From Bifidobacteriaceae bacterium (GTDB taxonomy: Bacteria > Actinomycetota > Actinomycetes > Actinomycetales > WQXJ01): a stretch of DNA of 35,398 nucleotides. The notes under the pieces are model-generated. The model had not been told where the DNA came from. It searched no databases and saw only the letters and a program-made list of their open reading frames with translations. A program made the position numbers and the translations under genes. Positions 8,230 to 16,251 of this stretch are shown here, piece after piece (the first letter of the stretch is position 1; each line of letters begins with the position of its first letter). The stretch lies in NCBI GenBank assembly GCA_031281585.1, contig JAITFE010000066.1, forward strand, positions 1-35,398, read 5' to 3'.

Positions 8230-8252
8230 CTCTCCCTCGATGGTCTGTTATC
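8230..8252 (-). promoter_or_regulatory. Ribosome-binding site and possible -10 of the ubiquitin-like gene
   Basis: On the minus strand GAGGGAGAG (8230-8238) sits 5 bases before the GTG at 8224 and decides the start. GATAAC (8247-8252) is a possible -10, which would put transcription start near 8240, but no good -35 is visible. The rest of the 192-base gap to rne (8225-8416) shows no gene and no clear terminator, so read-through from rne is also possible. Confidence 0.5.
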
Positions 8253-8416
8253 CCGGTTCAAGCGATCAGAACGGTCATCGCCTCGGAAGACGCGCGGCAT
8301 TCGCCCGCGGCCGGGCCCGGTTCGGATCGCCTTTGTGCCAACGGCTTTCGGCGCGTCGGCATTCCCGGAGGCGGCCGTGGAGCCCCAAGGCCGGGCGTGG
8401 TGAGGGGGAGATTAAT

Positions 8417-11400
8417 TCAGGCGGCCGTGGGGTCCGCGTCGGCGTCCGGGGTCTTGGCCTGGGCCTTCGTCGCGGCCGTCTCGCGGGACGCGGCAGCCGC
8501 GGCGGCGATCGACGCCAGCGTGGCCTTGGCCTCCGGCGGCGTCTGGGCGAGCACCAAAGCGCCGTTGCCGTCGCCTGAGGGGCCACCGCCGTTGCCGCGG
8601 GCGTCGGAGCGATCCGACCCGGCGGCATCGGCGCCCTTCTTCCGGTGCTTCTTGCCGCCGCGCTTCTTGCGCTTCGATCCGCCGTCGCCGCCGTCCGCGC
8701 TGGAACCGCCGGAGCCCCCGGAGCCCGAACCCGAGCCTCCGTGCGAGCGCTCCACCGGATCGGCGTGGACAATGAATCCCCGGCCGCCGCAGGCCTCGCA
8801 GGTCTCGGAGAAGGCCTCCACGAGGCCCTGGCCAACCCGTTTGCGGGTCATCTGGACCAAGCCGAGCGACGTCACCTCGGCCACCTGGTGGCGGGTGCGG
8901 TCGCGGGCCAGCGCTTCGACCAGGCGCCGCAGCACCAGATCGCGGTTCGATTCGAGAACCATGTCGATGAAGTCGATCACAATGATCCCGCCGATGTCCC
9001 GCAGCCGCAGCTGCCGCACGATCTCCTCCGCGGCCTCCAGGTTGTTGCGGGTGACGGTCTCCTCAAGGGTGCCGCCAGCCCCGGTGAACTTGCCGGTGTT
9101 GACGTCGATCACGCTCATCGCCTCGGTCCGGTCGATCACCAGCGAGCCGCCGGAGGGCAGCCAGACCTTGCGGTCCATGCCCTTCGCCAACTGCTCGTCG
9201 ATCCGGTCCGCGGCGAACACGTCCTGATCTGAGGTCCAGCGCTCAACGCGGTCGCACAGTTCCGGCGCGACCTCTTGCAGGTAGCCGCTGATGTCGTCCC
9301 AGGCCTGGGGGCCGGAGACGGTCAGGGAGGTGAAGTCGGCGTTGAAGATGTCCCGCACCACGCGGATGGCGAGGTCCGGTTCGCCCTTCAAAAGCGCGGG
9401 GGCCTGCGCGGTGGCGGCCTTTTGCTGGATCTTCGCCCAGGCGGCGGCCAGCCTCTCGACGTCCGCGCGCAGTTCCGCGTCAGAGGCGCCCTCGGCGGCC
9501 GTCCGGACGATCACGCCGGAGCCGTCCGGCACGATCTCCTTGAGCAGTTTCTTCAGCCGCTGGCGTTCCGCCTCCGGCAGTTTGCGGGAGATGCCCGTCA
9601 TGGACCCGTCCGGCACGAACACCAGGTAACGCCCGGCCAATGTGATCTGCGAGGTCAGGCGGGAGCCCTTGTGGCCGATTGGGTCCTTGGTGACTTGCAC
9701 CATGACCGCGTCTCCGGAGGACAGGGCCTGCTCTATCCGGCGGGGCTGGCCCTCCAGGCCGGCCGCGTCCCAGTTGACCTCGCCCGCGTAGAGGACGGCG
9801 TTGCGCCCCCGGCCGATGTCCACGAACGCCGCCTCCATTGACGGCAGCACGTTTTGGACCCGCCCCAGGTAGACGTTGCCCACCATGGAATGCTGCGTCC
9901 GCCGGGCCACGTAATGCTCGACGAGCACGCCGTCCTCCAGGACCGCGATCTGGGTGCGGCCGTCCCGTTCCCGGACCACCATGCGGCGTTCGACCGATTC
10001 GCGCCGGGCCAAGAACTCAGCCTCGGTGATTTGGATGCGCCGCCGCCCGGTCTCGCGGCCTTCTTTGCGGCGCTGGCGCTTGGCTTCCAGACGCGTCGAC
10101 CCCGCCAGCGCGGTGACCCCTTCGCCCGCGCTTTCCCCGCCGGCTTCGCCTTTGCGGCCGGTCCGGGTGCGCCGCCGGCGCCGCCGCGAACCGGACTCTT
10201 CTCCCTCTTCGGCCGCCTCGGCCGGTTCGCCCTGCCCGGCGCCCTCGGCCCCGCCCGCCGGCTCGGCTTTCGGTCCGCGGGCGCTTTTCCCGCCGGTGCC
10301 CGATGCCGTTCGCTCGTCGCCCGTTTCCGCCTCGCCAAGGCCCGAACCGGCTTTGGCGGCCCCGCGACCGCGTCCGCCGCGGCCCGTCGAACGCGCGCGG
10401 CCGGCTGTTTCGCCGGCTTTGCCGGCGCTGGGCGGCGCCGCCGCGCCGGCGTCGGCCAACTCGTCAGCCGCTAGGTCCTCGTCCGGTTCGGCCGCGCGGC
10501 GCCGGGTGGGGGACGGGGACAGCACCGGGGCTTGGAAGAGAAGCGCCGCCATGGGCGGACGCCCGCCCACCGGCGCGGGCGGCTCGCCCGCGGCCGTCTG
10601 GGGGTCGGCCTGGTCGGCCGGAGGCGGCGAATCAGCCGCCGTGCCCGCCTTGGCCCGGCGCGAGCGGCTGGAGCCGGCTTTGGCCACCACGGGCGTAGCG
10701 GCGGCAGTGGCCGCCGAAGCCTGGTTCGGCTCCGGCGTGCCCGCCGGGGCCTTCGCCCGCCGCGACCGGCTGGGCTGGACAGCGGGCTCAGCCGCGGCCG
10801 GGTGAGCGTCTGGCCCTGCCTCAGCGGCTGGCGCCGGTTGGCCCGCGGGCGCCTTGGCCCGCCGTGACCGGCTGGCTGGCTTCTCGGGTTGGCCGGGCGT
10901 CAGGGCGGCGGCGACCGCCGCCGCGAGACCCCGGTCGGCGCCGGGTTCAAGCGCTTCGCCCCCTGCGGGCTGGGCCGCCGCTTTGGCCCGCCGTGAGCGG
11001 GCGGCTCGGCTCGGGGCCTGGTCTGCGGCCCGCGCCTGGTCCGGCTCGGGCGCCGAATCCCTCGCGGGCGCTTGGTCCGCTGCGGGCGTCTGGCTCATTG
11101 CCGGTGCCGTGTCCGGCGCACTCGCTTTGTCCAAAGCGAATTGGCCCACTGCGAATTGGCCCGCCGCGGGTTGGCCCGCCGGCGCCCCGGCCCTGCGCGA
11201 CCGGCTGGGTCGGCCTTTGGGCTGGTCTGCCGTGAGAGCGGCGGCGACCGCCGCCGCCAAGTCCGGGGCTGGCCCTGAGGCGCCCGCCGAGTCCGCGCCG
11301 GGCGCCGCCGCCTCGGGCGTTCCCCGCCCCGCCGCGGCCTTGGCCCGCCGTGAGCGGGCCGACCCGGAAGCCTTGGCGGCTTTGCCGCCGTCTTCGGCGA

Positions 11401-11554
11401 GACGCTCGGAATGCTTGGATTCGGCGGCGCTGAGGTCGACCAGCTGGTCCAGCGCTTTGAAATCGGGCGCCGCTTGGGCGCGCGTCGCGCGCCTGGGTGC
11501 GCGCTTGGGCATTTCAGGCAGCTCGATTGGAAGCTGCGGTTGTTCTTCAGACAC
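8417..11554 (-). CDS. rne: Ribonuclease E/G with very long N-terminal disordered region
   Basis: A 1045-residue endoribonuclease that processes and degrades RNA. The catalytic core occupies about 510-925. Its S1-like RNA-binding domain contains HSMVGNVYLGRVQNVLPSME. The DNase I-like active site has AMSVIDVNTGKFTG and GGIIVIDFIDM. The Zn-link motif is CEACGGRG. The first 500 residues are low-complexity Ala/Pro/Arg and hold six copies of an SRSRRAKA-type motif. The last 120 residues are again disordered and include a basic KRKKRGGKKHRKKG patch, a likely RNA contact. GTG 11554 is chosen because GGAG lies 5 bases upstream and the product starts MSEEQPQL; in-frame codons further upstream lack such a site. 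In many actinobacteria rplU-rpmA-obgE follows rne directly; here that block is 16 kb away on the other strand. Confidence 0.9.
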   Translation of the reverse strand: MSEEQPQLPIELPEMPKRAPRRATRAQAAPDFKALDQLVDLSAAESKHSERLAEDGGKAAKASGSARSRRAKAAAGRGTPEAAAPGADSAGASGPAPDLAAAVAAALTADQPKGRPSRSRRAGAPAGQPAAGQFAVGQFALDKASAPDTAPAMSQTPAADQAPARDSAPEPDQARAADQAPSRAARSRRAKAAAQPAGGEALEPGADRGLAAAVAAALTPGQPEKPASRSRRAKAPAGQPAPAAEAGPDAHPAAAEPAVQPSRSRRAKAPAGTPEPNQASAATAAATPVVAKAGSSRSRRAKAGTAADSPPPADQADPQTAAGEPPAPVGGRPPMAALLFQAPVLSPSPTRRRAAEPDEDLAADELADAGAAAPPSAGKAGETAGRARSTGRGGRGRGAAKAGSGLGEAETGDERTASGTGGKSARGPKAEPAGGAEGAGQGEPAEAAEEGEESGSRRRRRRTRTGRKGEAGGESAGEGVTALAGSTRLEAKRQRRKEGRETGRRRIQITEAEFLARRESVERRMVVRERDGRTQIAVLEDGVLVEHYVARRTQHSMVGNVYLGRVQNVLPSMEAAFVDIGRGRNAVLYAGEVNWDAAGLEGQPRRIEQALSSGDAVMVQVTKDPIGHKGSRLTSQITLAGRYLVFVPDGSMTGISRKLPEAERQRLKKLLKEIVPDGSGVIVRTAAEGASDAELRADVERLAAAWAKIQQKAATAQAPALLKGEPDLAIRVVRDIFNADFTSLTVSGPQAWDDISGYLQEVAPELCDRVERWTSDQDVFAADRIDEQLAKGMDRKVWLPSGGSLVIDRTEAMSVIDVNTGKFTGAGGTLEETVTRNNLEAAEEIVRQLRLRDIGGIIVIDFIDMVLESNRDLVLRRLVEALARDRTRHQVAEVTSLGLVQMTRKRVGQGLVEAFSETCEACGGRGFIVHADPVERSHGGSGSGSGGSGGSSADGGDGGSKRKKRGGKKHRKKGADAAGSDRSDARGNGGGPSGDGNGALVLAQTPPEAKATLASIAAAAAASRETAATKAQAKTPDADADPTAA
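10650..11362 (-). repeat. Six SRSRRAKA-type repeats in the RNase E N-terminal region
   Basis: Motifs of the form (S/A)RSRRAKA, most followed by APAGQP- or AAA-like residues, occur six times, near 11350, 11195, 10990, 10865, 10765 and 10665. The spacing is irregular, about 100-200 bases, and the text between is Ala/Pro-rich. Evenly distributed Arg clusters suggest RNA or ribosome contacts. Confidence 0.75.
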
Positions 11555-11668
11555 GAATACTCCATGGCGCCGCCAGGACACCACGCCCTGACCGGCGGCT
11601 GCCGGTTGTAGCACGACCCCCGCCCGCTATGGGCGAGTGAGCCGTGTAAGCCTCTTACGGTCTGATGC

Positions 11669-12535
11669 CTACGTCCGCATCCGGGAGAAGGGGTCCGTCA
11701 CGGCCCCTGCCTCGACCGAATACTCACCTTGGGCCAGCCGGGTCGCACGGGGTGGCGATCCAATTTCAAGGCCGTGCGCCACAAGGGCGGCGATGACATC
11801 GTCTGGTCTGACGGCAGGCGTGGCATGCCGCAAAACCACGTCCAGTATGGCACACGACGGCTCGAAACCAGTCGCCGCCACGGCGTCCGCCTGCAAAGCC
11901 AGTGTGTTTCCGCGCACTTCGACCTCGCGGTTGGGCTTGGCGTCCCCGCGTCCGGGGCGGGGGCGCGCAGGTTTGGAGCCCGGTCCGGCCGCGCCGCCAA
12001 GGGCCTCGGCCGGGCCGGGCCGGATGCGCCGGGCGGCGTAGCTGTCGCAGGCCAGGAAGCGCTCTGCGGCCATCCCCGCGCGGGCCGGGTCGGCCCGGCC
12101 CAGCTCAATCCGCCACAGGGAAGCGGCCAGTTGTTCGCCCAGGTCGCCGTGGATGGCTGAATCCCAGGTCACAGCCGTGATTATGGGCAGGTCGCGGGGC
12201 ATGGCCGCGTTGAGCGAGCTTGCCGCCCAGTCGGGCGGCCGGTGCTCCGTCAAGCGGATCAGCAGGTACTCGGCCTCGCTGGCGGCGCCGGTCGGAGCGG
12301 CCCCCAAGTAAGAGATCCTGGGGTGCGGCGTGAACCCGGCGGAAAAGGCGATCGGCAGCCCGGCGCGGCGGACGGCCCGCTCGAAGACCCGCTGAATCAC
12401 GCGGTGCGAGGCGAACCGCAGCGGTCCGCGCTTGGCGTAACGCAAGGCGAGCGTTTGGACGGCGGGCGGGGGAGCCGGGGTGGACGGCATCGGACGCCGG
12501 CGTGGCGCGGGCGGCCCCTGGCGCTGCGCGCTCAC
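11669..12535 (-). CDS. TIGR03936/DUF2344 family protein (radical SAM partner)
   Basis: A 288-residue protein with the DUF2344 hallmarks LRYAKRGPLRFASHRV, FERAVRRAGLPIAFSAGF and PHPRISYLGAAP. This family is encoded next to, or fused to, the TIGR03960 radical SAM protein. Its biochemical role is not established. The GTG at 12535 overlaps the TGA of the upstream radical SAM gene (GTGA), with GGAG six bases before it, which supports translational coupling and this start. ATG 12490 is possible but has no good ribosome-binding site. The C-terminal 100 residues (basic, with PRPGRGDAKPNRE) are less conserved. The 114 bases to rne hold no gene. Confidence 0.83.
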   Translation of the reverse strand: MSAQRQGPPAPRRRPMPSTPAPPPAVQTLALRYAKRGPLRFASHRVIQRVFERAVRRAGLPIAFSAGFTPHPRISYLGAAPTGAASEAEYLLIRLTEHRPPDWAASSLNAAMPRDLPIITAVTWDSAIHGDLGEQLAASLWRIELGRADPARAGMAAERFLACDSYAARRIRPGPAEALGGAAGPGSKPARPRPGRGDAKPNREVEVRGNTLALQADAVAATGFEPSCAILDVVLRHATPAVRPDDVIAALVAHGLEIGSPPRATRLAQGEYSVEAGAVTDPFSRMRT

Positions 12536-14457
12536 AGCCACTCCGCCAACTGGATTTCCGCGCCGAGCGTGGTGCAGACGCCGCAGTCGTAGCAACTCGA
12601 CCACCGGCAGTCCTCCACGCCTTCGCCGCCGATCGCGGCCACCCAGTCATCCCACAGCCAGTCGCGGTCCAGTCCCGCGTCCAGGTGGTCCCAGGGGAGG
12701 ATCTCCTCGTAGTCGCGCTGGCGGGTGGTGTACCAGTCGAGCGAGAGCCCCCGCGGCTCCAGTTCGGCTCTGGCGGCGGCCTCCCACAGGTCCAGGTCCA
12801 GGTGCTCCCGCCAGCCGTCAAACCGGGCGCCGGCGCGCCAGGCGCGCTCTATGACCGCCCCGACCCGGCGGTCGCCTCGTGACAGCAGCCCCTCCAACAT
12901 GGCCGGCCGGCCGGGCGCCGAGCGAATCGCGATGGAGCGGCCCAGACGCCCTTGCGCGGCCACGGCCTGCCTCAGGGCGGCCAAGCGCGCGTCCACCACC
13001 GCGGGCGGGCACTGCCCGGCCCATTGGAACGGCGTGTGCGGCTTGGGCACAAACGGACCGATCGAGATGGTGCAGGAGATGTCCTTGCTGCCGGTGGCGC
13101 GCCGCCCCGTCTCGATCACCCGCCGGGCCAATTCGGCGATCTGAGTGACGTCCGCCTCTTCCTCCGTCGGCAACCCGCACATGAAATAGAGCTTGACGGA
13201 TCGCCAGCCTTGGCCAAACGCGGTGGTCACAGTGTCGATCAGGTCGGCTTCGGTGACTTGCTTGTTGATGACGCGGCGAATCCGTTCGCTGCCCCCTTCG
13301 GGGGCGAAGGTCAGCCCTGGCCGGCGCCCGCCCCGGACCAGCTCGCGGGCCAGTTCAATGTTGAAGGCGTCCACCCTGGTGGACGGCAGCGACAGGCCCG
13401 TCTGCGAGCCCTGGTACTCGTCGGCCATCGTCTTGGCCATTGCCGCGATCTGGGAATGGTCGGCCGAGGACAGCGACAGCAGCCCCACCTCGTCGAAGCC
13501 GGTGGCGTCCAGCGCCCGCCGCGCCATTTGGCGGACCACTTCGGCGCTGCGCTCGCGCACCGGGCGGGTGATCATGCCCGCCTGGCAGAAGCGGCAGCCG
13601 CGCAGACAGCCGCGAAAGATCTCCACGGAGGCGCGCTCGTGGACCGTTTCGGCGAACGGCACCAAAGGTGCCTTGGGGTATTGCCATTCGTCCAGGTCGA
13701 GGACGGTCTTCTTGGCCGGCCGGGCGGGAACGGCGGGATTCCTCGGGGCGACTTGCGCGATCTGCCCGGTGGCCGGGTCATAGTTGACCCGGTACAGGGC
13801 TGGCACGTAGACCAAGTCCAGTTCGGCCAGGCGCCGCAGCAGGCCGTCGCGTCCGCCGGGGCGTCCCTCGCCTTTCCAGGCGCCGATCACGTCCGTGATG
13901 GCGCCCACCACCTCCTCGCCGTCCCCGAGCACCGCGCCGTCAATGAAGTCGGCCAGCGGCTCGGGATTGAAGGCGCAGTGGCCGCCCGCAATGACGATCG
14001 GGTCGGTTTCGGAGCGGTTGGCGGCGTGGATTTCCAACCCGGCCAGGCTCAGGCAGGTCAGCAGGTTGGTGTAGCCGAGCTCGGTCGAAAGCGACACGCC
14101 GACAACGTCGAATTCGCGGACGGGGAGGTGCGAGTCCACGGTGAACCAGGGGACGCCCGCTCCCGCCATGGCGCGCTCCATGTCCGGCCATGGCGTGTAG
14201 GCCCGTTCGGCCAGGGCGTCGGGGCGCTCGTTGAGGATCTCGTAGAGCATTTGGACGCCCTGGTTGGGGACTGCGACCGTGTAGGCGTCGGGGAAGGCGA
14301 GCACCCACCGGACGGTTTGTTGGGCGTCCAAGTTCCACGGCTTGACCTGCGAGTTCACCTCGCCGCCCAAGTATTGGACGGGTCCTTGGACGTGGCTGAG
14401 CAGGGCCTCGATTCGAGGCCACAGCGACTCCGGGCGCGGGTCCTGCGGACGGGTCAT
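12532..14457 (-). CDS. B12-binding-domain radical SAM protein, TIGR03960 family
   Basis: A 641-residue protein. The N-terminal half (about 1-210) has the B12-binding-like fold typical of the family, with FDVVGVSLSTELGYTN and PIVIAGGHCAFNPEPLADF. The radical SAM core has the iron-sulfur motif C284-x3-C288-x2-C291 (RGCLRGCRFCQAG). The sequences LTFAPEGGSERIRRVINK and KLYFMCGLPTEEEADV also belong to the core. The C-terminus has a Cys-rich stretch, CRWSSCYDCGVC. The substrate is unknown. The ATG has an AAGGAG ribosome-binding site 4 bases upstream. It leads a minus-strand run with DUF2344 and rne, a common order in actinobacteria, and is divergent from cydA. Confidence 0.88.
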   Translation of the reverse strand: MTRPQDPRPESLWPRIEALLSHVQGPVQYLGGEVNSQVKPWNLDAQQTVRWVLAFPDAYTVAVPNQGVQMLYEILNERPDALAERAYTPWPDMERAMAGAGVPWFTVDSHLPVREFDVVGVSLSTELGYTNLLTCLSLAGLEIHAANRSETDPIVIAGGHCAFNPEPLADFIDGAVLGDGEEVVGAITDVIGAWKGEGRPGGRDGLLRRLAELDLVYVPALYRVNYDPATGQIAQVAPRNPAVPARPAKKTVLDLDEWQYPKAPLVPFAETVHERASVEIFRGCLRGCRFCQAGMITRPVRERSAEVVRQMARRALDATGFDEVGLLSLSSADHSQIAAMAKTMADEYQGSQTGLSLPSTRVDAFNIELARELVRGGRRPGLTFAPEGGSERIRRVINKQVTEADLIDTVTTAFGQGWRSVKLYFMCGLPTEEEADVTQIAELARRVIETGRRATGSKDISCTISIGPFVPKPHTPFQWAGQCPPAVVDARLAALRQAVAAQGRLGRSIAIRSAPGRPAMLEGLLSRGDRRVGAVIERAWRAGARFDGWREHLDLDLWEAAARAELEPRGLSLDWYTTRQRDYEEILPWDHLDAGLDRDWLWDDWVAAIGGEGVEDCRWSSCYDCGVCTTLGAEIQLAEWL

Positions 14458-14567
14458 GCGACTCCTTCCGGCGTTGGTTTTATTGCCCCCTCAACGATAA
14501 GTAGTCCTACCGAGACGGTCCTCAAAAGAGCTCCAATCGTGAAGAAGTTGGCAGAAACTGTGAAGAC

Positions 14568-14612
14568 TTCAGGACCTAGGTCCTACGAACACGGGCCGAC
14601 TCAACATAGCGT
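14568..14612 (+). promoter_or_regulatory. DosR-like palindrome and candidate -10 upstream of cydA
   Basis: AGGACCTAGGTCCT (14571-14584) is a perfect 14-base palindrome with the GGAC-N4-GTCC core of NarL/DosR-family sites. With flanks (14568-14587) it matches the mycobacterial DosR consensus at 13 of 20 positions by hand, mostly in the left half and core. A TANNNT -10 (TAGCGT, 14607-14612) would place the transcript start near 14619, so the palindrome centre would be near -41.5, a normal activator position. The remainder of the 14458-14701 gap is a relatively AT-rich divergent promoter region without a gene. Confidence 0.5.
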
Positions 14613-14701
14613 GAAGTGAGGCCCCGGGCGCGTTCGCCCCTGCCTCAATAACAACTACAAACCTGTCCCTTTCGTTCCCTAACCTCACTGCGGAGGTGCA
14701 C

Positions 14702-16228
14702 ATGCAAGACGCGCTTGATCTGGCTAGATGGCAGTTCGGCATCACCACGGTGTACCACTTCATCTTCGTGCCGCTGACCATTGGCCTGACGCCGCTGGTC
14801 GCGCTGCTCCAGACATTCTGGTTCAAGACCGGCCGAGACGAGTGGTACCGCCTCACAAGATTTTTCGGCAAGCTCCTACTGATCAACTTCGCGCTGGGCA
14901 TTGTCACCGGTATTGTCCAAGAGTTCCAGTTCGGTCTGAACTGGTCCGAGTACTCGCGCATGGTGGGCGACATCTTTGGTGCCCCACTGGCCATGGAGGC
15001 GCTGGCGGCGTTCTTCATCGAGTCGACTTTCTTGGGTATCTGGATCTTCGGCTGGGGCCGCCTTTCGCGCGGCGTCCACCTGCTGACGATCTGGTTGGTG
15101 GCCTTTGCCGTTAACCTGTCGGCCTTCTTCATTCTGGCCGCCAACTCCTTCATGCAGTATCCCGCCGGCGCCACGTTCGACGGCGAGCTGCAACGGGCCG
15201 CAATGGCGAACCTCGGCGAAGTGCTGTTCTCCAAGCTGTCCCTGTCAACGTTCTGGCACACGATCTCGACCGCCTTCGTGGTGGCCGGCACCTTCATGGC
15301 CGGCATCGCGATCTGGTGGGTGGTCAAGGCCGTTCGGGCCGGCAACGAGGAGTCGGCGCAGGTGTACCGGAAGGGCGCCGCCGTCGGCTGCTGGGCCATC
15401 TTGATCGCGGGCATCTCGCTGATCTTCTCCGGCCACCACCAGGCTCAAGTCATCACCGAGTTGCAGCCGACAAAGATGGCCGCCGCCGAGTTGCTCTGCG
15501 TCACCCCCGAGGGAGACGAGGGCGCCGGGTTCACGGTCATCGCCTTCGGCGAATGCGTCCAGAACGCGGACGGCTCGTGGAGCGACGACTCGGTCACAAG
15601 GCTGATCGAGATCCCGAAGATGCTCTCCTGGCTGGCCTGGAGTGACGGGAGCGCCAAAGTCACCGGCATGGACACCGCCGAACAGGTGCTTGACGACGCC
15701 TACCTGTCCCAGGAAGAGGCCGAGGCGATCGACTGGATCCCGCCGCAGGGCGTGGTCTTCTGGACCTTCCGCCTGATGATCGGCTTCGGCGCCTTCTCGG
15801 CCGTGCTCGCGCTGGTCGGCCTGTGGGCGCTGCGCGGCGGCCGGACAACCGGGTCGGGCTTCTTGAAGTCTTGGTCCATCCTGTCGCTGCCCATGCCGTT
15901 CCTGGCCGGCGCGTTCGGCTGGATCTTCACAGAGATCGGCCGTCAGCCGTTCATTGTCTACCCGGTGGCCACCTTGACGCCTGAGCACGTGCTCAGCGGC
16001 GTGGAAACGGACTTGTCGTTGCAGACCGTCAACGCGGTCTCGCCGGTTGTGAGCGCGGGGAGCATCGCCTTGACGGTGATCTCCTTCACGCTGATCTACC
16101 TGGTCCTGGCCATCGCCTGGTTCTACCTGATGAAGCGGTACACGTCCAAGGGCCTGAACTATGACGAAGCCATCCCCGAGGTGAAGGCCGACTTGGACGA
16201 TTCCAAGCCGTTGACCTTCTCCTACTGA
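14702..16228 (+). CDS. cydA: Cytochrome bd ubiquinol oxidase subunit I
   Basis: A 508-residue integral membrane protein, quinol-oxidising subunit of the high-affinity terminal oxidase. H19 (TTVYHFIF) matches the high-spin haem ligand and H186 (STFWHTIS) a haem b558 ligand. M359 (WTFRLMIGFG) is the likely second b558 ligand. The glutamates in MEALAAFFIESTFLG line the conserved proton path, and QPTKMAAAE opens a short-type Q-loop. The conserved GRQPW signature reads GRQPF (413-417), an aromatic substitution. GGAGG lies 5 bases before ATG 14702; the GTG at 14696 overlaps that site and is not chosen. cydB follows after 23 bases with its own AAGGAG. Confidence 0.95.
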   Translation: MQDALDLARWQFGITTVYHFIFVPLTIGLTPLVALLQTFWFKTGRDEWYRLTRFFGKLLLINFALGIVTGIVQEFQFGLNWSEYSRMVGDIFGAPLAMEALAAFFIESTFLGIWIFGWGRLSRGVHLLTIWLVAFAVNLSAFFILAANSFMQYPAGATFDGELQRAAMANLGEVLFSKLSLSTFWHTISTAFVVAGTFMAGIAIWWVVKAVRAGNEESAQVYRKGAAVGCWAILIAGISLIFSGHHQAQVITELQPTKMAAAELLCVTPEGDEGAGFTVIAFGECVQNADGSWSDDSVTRLIEIPKMLSWLAWSDGSAKVTGMDTAEQVLDDAYLSQEEAEAIDWIPPQGVVFWTFRLMIGFGAFSAVLALVGLWALRGGRTTGSGFLKSWSILSLPMPFLAGAFGWIFTEIGRQPFIVYPVATLTPEHVLSGVETDLSLQTVNAVSPVVSAGSIALTVISFTLIYLVLAIAWFYLMKRYTSKGLNYDEAIPEVKADLDDSKPLTFSY

Positions 16229-16251
16229 GTCGGAGCTAAGGAGAAAATCTG

